The notes beneath the pieces are model-generated. The model made no database searches. It worked only from the letters and a program-made list of their open reading frames with translations, and was not told the DNA's origin. A program made the translations under genes and the position numbers. Shown one piece after another: positions 10,440 through 20,406 of a stretch of DNA of 64,000 bases (position 1 is the first letter of the stretch; each line of letters opens with the position of its first letter). This stretch comes from Pegoplata infirma (taxonomy: Eukaryota > Arthropoda > Insecta > Diptera > Anthomyiidae), in the NCBI GenBank assembly GCA_963921195.1, contig OY992538.1, forward strand, positions 59,138,852 through 59,202,851, read 5' to 3'.

Positions 10440-11040
10440 CTCCAAAAGTTGGGATATTGCCTCAAAATTTGGCAAGTTTATTTGGCGGTAAGTTTTTAGG
10501 CTCTGTATAAAAAATTGGCATGATCTGGCCTAATAAATCGTGTTTTTAATGCAATTTTGTAATATAATTTTGTCAATAATTTTTACATCCACGCCCACAA
10601 AAGGGGGCGGGCAAAAAAATAATTTTCCTAGTGCCTTTGGTCCAAGTGCAGGGCTTTGAACTTCTTGTGGCGTATTTTTTTTAATTTTTAAGCAAATGTA
10701 CAAAAAAAAATGTAAAATATGGGATTTTGCGTAGCTAGACTGAGTTATTTAAGGGGGAGCTTTTTTTCACATGTTCCAATTTTGCCCATTTACGAACTTG
10801 AACATTGTAAGACTATAAGACATATTCGTGCCAAACATCAGGTGGCTAGCTCTTTTGGTTTGGACAGCATCGTGCATTCCCCAGACAGTCAGACCGACAG
10901 ACGGTCGGACGGACATCACTAAATATCTTTTCCCCATGAAGCCGCATGGCTTAGCGGATGAATACATCTTACTCACAAAGAGTTTCCCAATACCTCATAG
11001 AGATATGGGAGTATGCAATTATATGCAAAAAAAGTAGCAG
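10440..11040 (-). mobile_element. DINE-1-related fragment (second subfamily)
   Basis: Shares with 24480-24880 the phrases CACGCCCACAAAAGGGGGCGG, AGTGCAGGGCTTTGAACTTC, AAGGGGGAGC, TTTGCCCATTTACGAACTTG and AAGACATATTCGTGCCAAA, and a short GACGGTCGGACGGACATCAC tract. Ends are not preserved. Only repeat-derived open frames are present. Confidence 0.6.
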
Positions 11041-11257
11041 TCCACAAATATATTTGGTTTAAAAAAGAAAAAAATTAATTAAATAGAAAAATTAAGAAAA
11101 TATATAAATCAACATTTTAAACCTGTACTTCGTACAAAATATATTTATTTGCTCTATTGATAATTGAAATTAATTTCAAAAGATTTTAATACAGGATTTT
11201 AAGTACCTTAGTTTTGTAATAAATTATGTTCTCCAAAATTAAAAAAAAAATAATAAA

Positions 11258-12262
11258 CAAGTAGAAAAGTTAAATTCGACTTGGCCGAATCTATGAATAC
11301 CCTCCACAATGCCCATTTTAAGTGATAGTAAATTTTCTAACGTGAAAAAAATAACAATTATGATTAGAAATATTTTATTTTGTGTAAAAAAAATTTTTTT
11401 TAGTAATTTTTGAAAAAAAAAAATAATAATTTTTTTTTTGAGTGTAAAATTTTTTCGAATTTTACATTCAAAAAAAAAATTTACTAATTTTTTTTTTGAG
11501 TGTAAAATTTTTTCGAATTTTACATTAAAAAAGAATTTACTAATTTTTTTTTTGAGTGTAAAATTTTTTTTGAGTGTAAAATTTTTTTCGAGTGTATTTT
11601 TTTTTTTTGTTTTGGTATAAAAATATTTTTGAGTGACAAAAATACGTTTTAAAATATTTTTGTGACTTTCCAATGGTTTAAAAACAGGTTTAACGGGTTT
11701 TCACCACGTGAATTTAAGGTGAAGCTAATCTGATATTCACGGTTTTGCTAATAACTTTTGAACCACTGGACCGATTTTGGTGAAATTCAATACGAACCAG
11801 CCTGGAGGAACGAAAAATATATATGCCAAGCTTCAGCATCCTCAGAATTGATTTTCGAAAGTTATAGTGCTTTTTATCTCATAAATTCACGAAAAACCCT
11901 TGCCGAAATTCAGTCATTTGCTCATAACTTTTGAACCACTGGACCGATTTCGCTGGATTGCAATACCAACCTGACCAGGTGAATGCCTAACATATATGCC
12001 AAACTTCAAGAGCCTCCGTAAAGTCTTTCAAAAGTTAGCGTGTTTTCAACAGACAGACAGACAGACAGACAGACAGACGGACAGACGGACGGACGGACGG
12101 ACGGACGGACGGACGGACGGACATCGCTAGATCGTCTTAAAATCGATCGAGGATCATGAATATATATACTTTATGGGGTCCTAGACCAATATTTCGAGGT
12201 GTTACAAACGGAATGACAAACTTATATATACCCTCTATCACTAGAGTGGAGGGTATAAAAAT
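11258..12262 (-). mobile_element. Complete DINE-1-like element, reverse orientation
   Basis: Reads AACAAGTAGAAAAGTTAAAT at the left and GAGTGGAGGGTATAAAA at the right, with the GGAC/AGAC tract at 12051-12121 and GGATCATGAATATATATACT after it. It is the mirror image of the copy at 9228-10247, so the two can pair over about 1 kb. The longest frame inside (11239-11673) is built of poly-Lys/Phe from the A/T block and is not a gene. Confidence 0.8.
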
Positions 12263-12289
12263 TAAAGTTTTGTTTTTGTCGCCTCCGTA

Positions 12290-13300
12290 CTAGCGGTAAA
12301 AGAGTTTGGTGTACAAAAATATGTGTGCTAGCTTACTTTTATATAGTTTACTGTATAATGGCATCCGAAAAAAGTTTTTTTGAACACATCAAAAATGGAC
12401 TTTTGGCCAACAATTCCTTATAAATTCCCTATAGTGCGCTGCACAGAGGGCCAGACAGATCGATTTCCGACCAAAAGTCCTTATTTGTAAATTCTCAAAA
12501 AAATGATTACCAGTTTGTTGGACGTATATGGAAGCAGGTTTTCTGAACTTATCTTTATGATCCAATTACACCCTTTCCTTTAACAGGTCTATAAAGTTAA
12601 AAATGTTGGTAAAAAATGTTTAAAAGTTGAGATACTTTTTTAATTTTTTTTCCAAACTTCTATTGCTAATGTTTAACTTTTTGTTTGCGTGGTTCAACCT
12701 TATATATAAGCCTTTGTAACGAAAATAACATGGACAAATATAACTCATTTGCCTGGCAGCAATTCGCGTTTTTTGTGAAAAAAGATATAAATTTTTAGAT
12801 ATTTACCTCGCGCCGAAAAAATCCTCAGCGATCCTCAGTTCGATACAATCGGTCTATACTTTTTTTGATATAGAATGGATCCATATCTTTCGAAAAAAGT
12901 TGCCCAAACTTGCTCGAAATGATAAATGGCGAAATTACAGTTATATATGCAGTTGTCCGAGATTTGTTTTTAAAAAAAATATTTTAACCCAATATAATGT
13001 TTTACGGCTTGATTAGTTTTTTTATCGTCAGAGAGTGCCTTTAGTGTAGGAGAAAAAAATTATCTACATTGCTAATTTTTTTGGAGAATTATGGAAAATA
13101 TCAGTTACACCATTTCCAATTAAATTCAAAGATTTTTTATTGAATTTCCAAAATAAAGAAAAAAAAGTGAATAATTTGTCGTCACCATTTCCAAAAGCTT
13201 TTCTGAAACTAAGTAAGTCATTTACACCATTTCCATACTTATATCAAAAATAAAAAAAAATATATATTAAAATTATGTGCGTAGATTTAACTTCAGACAC
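12290..13300. other. Loop sequence of the 7 kb fold-back, no recognisable gene
   Basis: AT-rich sequence with scattered longer words (GCGCTGCACAGAGGGCCAGAC near 12448, CTCGCGCCGAAAAAATCCTC near 12807). Near 12429 AATTCCCTATAGTGC mirrors GCACTATAGGGAATT at 10404. This suggests an extra pair of arms. No protein domain was recognised. Confidence 0.4.
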
Positions 13301-13364
13301 TCCTAATTTTCTTTTAAACTAATTTTTAGTTAGATCAAACAAAGTTAAAAATGTAGCCGCCATA

Positions 13365-14000
13365 TTGTTTCCGCCATATTGAATTTTATCAGTTCGAATT
13401 TTAGATAACAAACCCGGAAATTTACTAGGCGACACCTTCAGCTAGCTTCAACAAAAAAAGGAATATAACTGCTTTTTAATTACTTGTAACAAACTTTACT
13501 AACCATATTTAGTCCGCCATTTCGTTTTTCAAAATTCACGCCAGTAATTCTGATTCAGTAACTCCAAGACCCCCTTAAAACAAAACTTGAGTTAAATCGG
13601 ACAATAATTAAAAAAATTTGTGCGCCATATTGTATCCGCCATTTGGATTTTTTTCGTTTTTAGTTAAATTTTGAAATCAGCGACCCCGAAATACTCTAGA
13701 AGCACATTTTCAGCCGGATCCAATAACGATAAAGACTTTTGGCCGGAGTTGGATCATTCTTTAAACTTTAAGAAGCATGTTTAGTCCGCCATTTTGTTTT
13801 TCAAAATTTGGAGTAACAATTCTTATTCAGTAACTGCAAGACCCGCATAAAACAAAATTTGAGTTCAATCGGACAATTTTTAAAAAAAATTGTACGCCAT
13901 ATTGGATCCGCCATTTTGATTTTTTTTGGTTTTGAGCTAAATTTTGATATCAGCGACCTCGAATTCCTCTAGAAGCACATTTTCAGACGGATCAAACAAC
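13365..14000. repeat. 272-bp tandem repeat containing TCCGCCATTTTG
   Basis: AGTCCGCCATTT occurs at 13511 and 13783 (period 272), with accompanying phrases GTAACT.CAAGACCC, AAAACAAAA.TTGAGTT, ATCGGACAAT, GCGCCATATTG.ATCCGCCATTT and TCTAGAAGCACATTTTCAG.CGGATC. A partial third copy lies at the left (near 13365). Each unit carries the CCGCCAT word two or three times. Confidence 0.7.
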
Positions 14001-14199
14001 GATAAGGTCTTTTGGCCGGAATTGGATCATGCTGGCCCTGTGTGCGCTGAACCGATTTTGCTCAAATGCAATTCCAACCTGCATAAGGCAACTAGTAAAT
14101 ATGCTAAGTCTTTGTTATATCTGTTTAATACTTTGGCCGTGATCACCATTTACACAGACGGACAGGCATCACTAGAATGTCTTAAAATCGATCACTGAT

Positions 14200-14490
14200 C
14201 GATTCTCATTCAACATAACCTAAAAACACAAAATGCTTTAATTCGGCGGCTGGTTGACACATGTGAACAGAATCGATCACCGAATGGTATTTAAACAAGT
14301 CCAAACATATTTAAAAAAAAAAAAAAAAAACATTTGCGTCGAATTTTTTTTTTTACCAAAAAATTTTTTTTCGCGGATTTTTTTTTTTAATTTTTTTTTT
14401 GTTTTTTTTTTTTGCAAATAAACTGTTTTACATTGTGGAGGGTATTAATACATTCGACAAAGTCTAATTTAACTTTGTTACTTGTTTTTT
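14200..14490 (+). mobile_element. DINE-1-like fragment, right end
   Basis: CATTCAACATAACC, TTGACACATGTGAAC and GTATTTAAACAAGTCC are followed by the poly-T block with CGCGGA and the end GTGGAGGGTATTAATAC ... ACTTTGTTACTTG. It is part of the right arm of the 7 kb fold-back and is mirrored at 9082-9227 and 10255-10380. Confidence 0.65.
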
Positions 14491-15323
14491 TTTTTATTTC
14501 GGCCCAAAAAAAAAATTTGAATACTTTAAAATTTTTAAGCATTTTTTAAATGCTGGACAGAAATTTCTTCTGTCTTAGACGTGCCCTAGTAAAATTTGAT
14601 GCAGAAAATATTTGTAAAACATTTTAACCCTTTAACTAACTGCGTTTTTTATTTATAGACTTTTTTGTATTTCTTTTAAAAAAGGACAAAAATGACCCAT
14701 TAAAACGGGAGCTAGAGGGTTAATTTGGTCAAAGAAAAGAATCATCATAAAATTTTATAAAACACATCAGAACATCATTTTTTGATCAAAAGTATATTTG
14801 CACTGTTTTTTGTCGATATTTTATAACACTGCTTTGGTAAAAATAAATAACAAACATTGATTTTTTATACCTGACTCTTTTTAAGCACTTTATGCATGTC
14901 GCACAAACTTTGAACATTCGACAACCCCTAGTAAAATTTTATGAGGAAAATATTTGTAGAAAATTTTAACCCTCTAAATGGACGTTTTATTAGACTTCTG
15001 TGTTTAGTTTTTGAAAAAGTACTAAAATGACCCCTTAAAATGGCAGTTAGAGGGTTAAAATATTCTAAGAAAAGAACCGCCATAAAATTTTACTGAAGAC
15101 ATCAAATCATAATTTGAAGCTCAGATGTGTTCTTATTAAAGTATTTTTGACGTTTTCCAAACGCCTTTGATAAAAAAATAAAAACTTCAGTGGGCTATAA
15201 AAAAGAAATCCGAACTGACTTTGCAAAACCCTTTGGTGATTTTGTCCATTTGATGGTCTACTTTCATATGGCGTTGAAGCCATTGAGGCTCAATGCGATG
15301 ACCGAAAATTTGTTGCACAGTGT

Positions 15324-15530
15324 AATATACCAAGCTTCAGCACCTTCAGAATTGTCCTTCCTAAGTTATCGTGTTTTTATCTCGTAAATTCCTGAAAACC
15401 CCTTGCCGAAATTCACTCTTTTGCTTATTACTTTTGAGCCACTGGATCATTTCACTAGATTTCAATACCAACCTGACCAGGTAAATGCCCAACAAACTTC
15501 AGGAGACTTCGCAAGTCTCCGTAAAGTCTA
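15324..15530 (-). mobile_element. DINE-1-like element, part 2 (after 7 kb fold-back)
   Basis: Continues the element broken at 8262: ATACCAAGCTTCAGCACC, TTGCCGAAATTCACTC, CAATACCAACCTGACCAGG. It is lost after CCGTAAAGTC near 15530 without the CCGTCC tract or hairpin end. Confidence 0.65.
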
Positions 15531-15949
15531 GTCTTTTTCCTTGTAGTTTAACAAGATTTTCTTGAGTGTACTGCAATTTAGTGTATTATTTTTTTTGTGA
15601 ATTTATGATTTAAATAAATTTTAACTTTTCATTGAAATTTAAAAAAGGAACTACATAATTTTATATTTAATTGATTTGAAATATTTCCATCCTTGAAGTT
15701 TCTTTTGCTTTTCAATTTTCTTAATGGGATTTTTATTAAAAAAATGAGGAAATTATATATAAAAAATATATTTTATTTATATAAACTATTACTGTGATAA
15801 CAACTTTAGTTTTCCAACTGATGTGTGGCAACTTGATATGCTTTCACTATAAGTGATTTAGAGTGCATATTTATATATCCTACATCATTGAGCGATGGCA
15901 TAAAAAGTTTTTTTGTTTAATGTGTTACATCTGTGTAGAAACTTATGAT

Positions 15950-16130
15950 TTTCTGTGGTAGATTTAGTTCTTCAAGGGGGAATATTTTCCCTCTGGTCTG
16001 ATTTTACCCATTTACGAATTTATCTAGCCTATGACCTTAAGACACACTGTTACAAACAGATGGATGGACAAACATTCATTGAATGTCTAAGAACGGCAAA
16101 ATTTTAAAAAGCGATGTCTCGAAAATCTTA
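15950..16130 (-). mobile_element. DINE-1-related fragment
   Basis: TTAGTTCTTCAAGGGGGAA, CTCTGGTCTGATTTTACCC, CCTATGACCTTAAGACACA and TGGATGGACAAACATTC match the subfamily at 24660-24880. The ends are missing. Confidence 0.5.
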
Positions 16131-16167
16131 GATTGAATACCGAATGGTATTTAAACAAGTACACTAG

Positions 16168-16414
16168 AGGTGTTCTTATTTTTAAATATCGGATTTTTGT
16201 GTTGCACTGGGCAGAATTTAAAAAAAAAAAAAATTGGAGTTAATCCGATAACTTTAAGTGGACGCGCAATCGTCCTGAAGTTTGAAAAACGGAATACAAG
16301 GGGGGAAAAATTACTTTTTACTCATCTTCTCAATTTTTTCGATATTTTAAGTTAAGTTTAAATCAAATGGTTACAGAATTGTGATTTTTCCCTTACTAAT
16401 AAGAACACCCTTTA
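16168..16414. mobile_element. Small TIR element (AGGTGTTCTTATT ends)
   Basis: AGGTGTTCTTATT at 16168 and AATAAGAACACCCT at about 16412 are inverted over 12-13 bases, enclosing about 245 bp without coding potential. No target duplication was identified. Confidence 0.55.
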
Positions 16415-16419
16415 AGTAC

Positions 16420-17382
16420 ACACACAAAAAAAAACCTTGTCAAATTACTAGAAAATGTCTCGTAATCCCATTTTATCAATATTTGACAGTTCTCCTTGTT
16501 TTTAAAAAAAAAAAAATAATAATGTATCGAAATTTATATTTTTTTTTGTAATTTTACATTTTTTTTTGTAATTTTACAAATTGCCAAGAAGATTTTACAA
16601 AAAAAAATCTAGTAAGTTTTATTGCGCCGAAAATTTTGTAAATTTACAATTTTATTGGTAAAAAATTTGTAAAATTACAAAAAAACTCGTAATTTTTATT
16701 AAGAATTCTTGTAAAATAGGAGGTAGCAAAAAATCTTGTGAAGTCAAAAAACCCTCCTTATAAGTTTTATCGTGCCAAAAAAATTTTAAATTACAAAATT
16801 ATTGGTAAAATTCTTGTAAAATTTCAAGGAATTCTTGTTAAATAGGAGGTACACTCAAAAAACCATTGTCAAATTACTAGAAAAAATCTCGTAATCCCAT
16901 TTTACCAATATTTAATAGTTTTCCTTGTTTTTAACAAAAAAAATTTCGATCGAAATTAATTTTTTTTTTGTAATTTTACAATTTTTTTTGTAATTTTACA
17001 TTTTTTTTTTTTGTAATTTAACAAATTGCCAATTTTCAAAAAAAAAAAATCTAGTAAATTTACGAGAATTCCTTGTAAGTTTTATTGCGCCAAAAATTTT
17101 ATAAATTTACAATTTTATTGGTAAAAAGTTTGTAAAATTACAAAAAAACTCGTAATTTTTACTAAGAATTCTTGTAAAATAGGAGGTACCACAAACTCTA
17201 GTAAAGTCATGAAACCTCCTTGTGCCAAAAAAGTTGTAAATTTACAATTTTATTGGTAAAAAGCTTGTAAAATTACAAAATTATTGGTAAAAAGCTTGTA
17301 TAATTACAAGGAATTCTTGTCAAATAGGAGGTAGCAAAAAATAAAAATAACAAATTTTGTCAGTTTACATTTTTTTTGAGTA
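16420..17382. mobile_element. Two MITEs of the CACTCAAAA family, in tandem
   Basis: A first, right-truncated copy runs 16420-16852 (AAAACCTTGTCAAATTACTAG ... AAATAGGAGGTA). A second runs from CACTCAAAAAACC (about 16855) to TTTTTTTTGAGTATA (about 17382). Both carry the family chain (GGTAAAAAGCTTGTAAAATTACAA, TAGGAGGTAGC). The second copy appears to have inserted in the AGGAGGTA motif of the first; the nested MITE at 41580 starts at the same motif. Confidence 0.6.
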
Positions 17383-17395
17383 TAAATGAGTATAT

Positions 17396-18126
17396 GAGGC
17401 ATTCCACACCAAATGTCCCGCTACAGAAAAACATGTGTCCCGTAAATTTCTGAATAGGTTGTTTGGATAGCCCTATATGGAACTAAGAAAACTGCGTTTT
17501 TGGTTTTTCTAATTTTCAAAAAACGGGCTTAGAAGGCGTGGTCAAATATTGGAAAAATGGTAAAATTTGAGGCGAGTTGCCTTGATTACATAATTATCAT
17601 ATTAAAACGGAATGCACCACAATCTCAAAAATTTACATTCTTATATAGTTTTGTATCGGCTATCGATTAAAATTTTTTTTTTTAAATTTTCTGAACCCGT
17701 TCTGAAATTTTCCATTTTTTTCAATTTATCAAAAATACGGCCCCTTTTTTTATTTTTTTTTTAAGTTTAGATGTTTGTCCAGTCACACAAAAAAATTCAG
17801 ACAGAGAAAATCGCATTTGAATTTTAAATTTCATAACAATTTTGTAATTTGCTTGTATTTTCTTGTTTTAACGTTGCGAATGAGTAATATTTATGCTATT
17901 AATCCATACAAAACTATATATGAATGTAAATTTTTAATCAAGGCAACTCGCCACAAATTTTACCATTTTTCCAATATTTGACCACGCCTCCTAAACTCAG
18001 TTTTTGAAATATTGAAAAACCAAAAACGCAGTTTTCTAAGTTCCATATAGTGCTATACATATAACCTATTCAGAAGTATAAGGTAGACGTGTCGTTTTTC
18101 GCTGAACATTTGGTGTGGAATGCCTC
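17396..18126. mobile_element. 0.73 kb fold-back element (GAGGCATTCCACACCAAAT ends)
   Basis: The ends are GAGGCATTCCACACCAAATG and its complement ATTTGGTGTGGAATGCCTC. They are flanked on both sides by ATAT (TATAT|GAGGC and GCCTC|ATATAT), consistent with a 4-bp duplication. The arms pair over most of the length (TGGAAAAATGGTAAAATTTG against CAAATTTTACCATTTTTCCA). A half copy lies at 32085-32485. It is non-coding. Confidence 0.8.
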
Positions 18127-18254
18127 ATATATGTTTTACACAACATTTTTTTTTTCATCGATTTGTATACCCTCCACTCTAGTGATAGGGGGTATACATA
18201 AGTTTGTGATTTGTAACACCTCGAAATATTGGTCTAGGACCCCATGAAGTATAT

Positions 18255-20283
18255 GGGGCATTCCATGCCAAATCACTCACTTTTAGGCCCGACCCCCTTC
18301 GATTAATTTTATTTTTGGATATGTTTTAGTACGTATTAAATGCAACTTCCAGCCAAATTTTCAGCCTTTTATACCAAGGTGGTGTTGAGTAATCAATTTT
18401 TCAAAATGGCGATTTTTTCCAAAAAATTAAAAAATTTAAATTTTCTATCAATTTTGACCAGTAAAAAATATAGATATATTAAAAAGAGGTGGACAACATT
18501 TTGTTGGTAGTTAAATGTAGTTTTAGAAAAAAAATATGAAAAATTATTCGAAGTAATTATCACTTGTTTTTTATCGTATAAAAATTAAAATCGACTTTTT
18601 GAAAAAGTCCGAAACCTTCGATTTTTTTTTAAAAATGTCAAAAAATTCTACTCTAAATTACGCAACTTTTAAGTCATAATTCGAGATGTGATCGTAATTC
18701 GTTCTATTTTTATTCAAATTTTGAAAATTGCACTTTTTTTTTTTTGACTCTGGTTTATTTTATATGGTGCTCCAAAAAAAATAATTTGGTAAATATTGAC
18801 CGTAACTTCCCCTAGATATATTAACTTGGGTGTTAAAATACGTCTCAGAAAATTTTAGGATGATCGGACATGGGTAAGGCGTGCCGCATCGGCTTTGAAG
18901 TTTGAAAATCGGATTACAAGGGAAAATATGCATTTTTTTCTGTTTTCTTAATTTTTTTGGTATTTTAAGTTAATTTTGAATTCAAATGGTTACAGAATTG
19001 AAATGTAGAGTAAAATGTCTCTCTATTAAGGTCATAAAAACCGAAATCGGTTTAAAATCAGCCAAGTTATTACAACTTCCCCAGGCATCTAACGTGTGGC
19101 AGACAACTTGATTAATCAATACAATCCGATTTTTGAAATTCATTGAAATTTTCTACTGTAATAACATTTTTTTATTCTTCAAGTTCAAATGTTATTAGAT
19201 GACAAGTATTTTTCATATTGTGTTTTGCTAACATTTTTTAAATTAGTGCTAAAAATGCCTGCATTTTCCACACCCTTTTGAAATCTCTATTTAAAAAAAA
19301 AAAATATTTTTTTTGTTTTAAAATTTGGAAAAGTCAAAAAAATATTACACTGAAACATGAATAATGAAAAAATGTTATTACAGTGGAAAATTTCAATAAA
19401 TTTAAAAAAAGGGCCTCGTATTTTTTAATCAAGTTGTATGGCACACGCTAGATGCCTGGGGAAGTTGTAATAACTTGGCTGATTTTCAACCGATTTTAGT
19501 TTTTAGTACCTTATTAGAAAGGCATTTTACTCCACATCATAATTCTGTAATCACTTGAATTAAAACTTAACTTAAAATACCAAAGAAATTGCGAAAACAG
19601 AAAAAAATTCATATTTTTCCTTGTAATCCGTTTTTTAAACTTCAAGGACCATGCTAAGCGCCTTACACATGTCCGATCGTCCCAAATTTTTGTGAGACGT
19701 ATATTTACCTCCAAATGAATATATTTAGGGTAAGTTAGGGTCAGTATCTACCATTTTTTTTTTGGAGCTCCATATAAAATAAATCAGAGCCAAAACATAA
19801 AAGGTGCAATTTTAAAAATTAAAAAAAAAATAGAAAGAATTGTGATCACATCTCGAGTTATGGCTTAAAAGTTGCATAATTTAAAGTAGAATTCTTATAG
19901 TTTTTTACAAAAAAATCGAAGGTTTCGGACTTTTTCAAAAAGTCGATTTTAATTTTTAAACGTCAAAAAATAAGTGATAATTACTTCGAATAATTTTTTC
20001 ACATTTTTTTTCTAAAACTACATTTAAATACCAAAAAAACGTTGTCCAACTTTTTTTAAAATATCTATATTTTTTACTGGTCAAAATTGATTGAAAATTT
20101 AAATTTTTTCATTTTTTGGAAAAAATCGCCATTTTGAAAAATTGATTACTCAACACCACCTTGGTATAAAAGGCTGAAAATTTGGCTGCAAGTTGCATTT
20201 AATACGTACTAAAACATATCCAAAAATAAAATTAATCGAAGGGGGTCGGGCCTAAAAGTGAGTGATTTGGCATGGAATGCCCC
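18255..20283. mobile_element. 2.0 kb fold-back element (GGGGCATTCCATGCCAAATC ends)
   Basis: The termini GGGGCATTCCATGCCAAATC and its complement are inserted at the GTATATATATTC site of a DINE element, with ATAT on both sides. The arms are nearly full length: TCAGCCTTTTATACCAAGG pairs with CCTTGGTATAAAAGGCTGA, and CTTCCCCAGGCATCTAAC... near 19078 pairs with GATGCCTGGGGAAG near 19453. The unpaired loop is only about 19100-19430. The ends are related to those of the 731-bp fold-back at 17396. The frame at 19514-19714 lies in an arm and is not a recognised protein. Confidence 0.85.
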
Positions 20284-20406
20284 ATATATATTCATGATCC
20301 TCGGTCGATTTTAAGACGATCTAACGATGTTCGTCCGTCTGTTTGTCTGTTGAAAACACGCAAACTTTTAAAAGACTTTACGGAGGCTCCTGAAGTTTTT
20401 CATATA

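Larger units (their letters stand above)
8263..15323. mobile_element. 7 kb fold-back element (ACACTGTGCAACAA ends)
   Basis: The ends are ACACTGTGCAACAA at 8263 and TTGTTGCACAGTGT at 15323. The arms pair from about 8263-9227 with 14320-15323 (for example CATATGAAAGTAGACCATC near 8309 against GATGGTCTACTTTCATATG near 15252). They continue inwards with 10255-10380 against 14200-14310. A complete DINE-1-like element sits within the left arm (9228-10247). It is inserted in a DINE-1-like element whose two halves flank it. No transposase was recognised; arm identity looks high but was judged by eye. The loop holds two more DINE pieces and a 272-bp tandem repeat. Confidence 0.75.

Noticed and set aside
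11239..11673. 144-residue minus-strand frame, the longest after the transporter exons
   Set aside because: Composed of poly-Lys/Phe/Asn from the A/T block of a DINE element.
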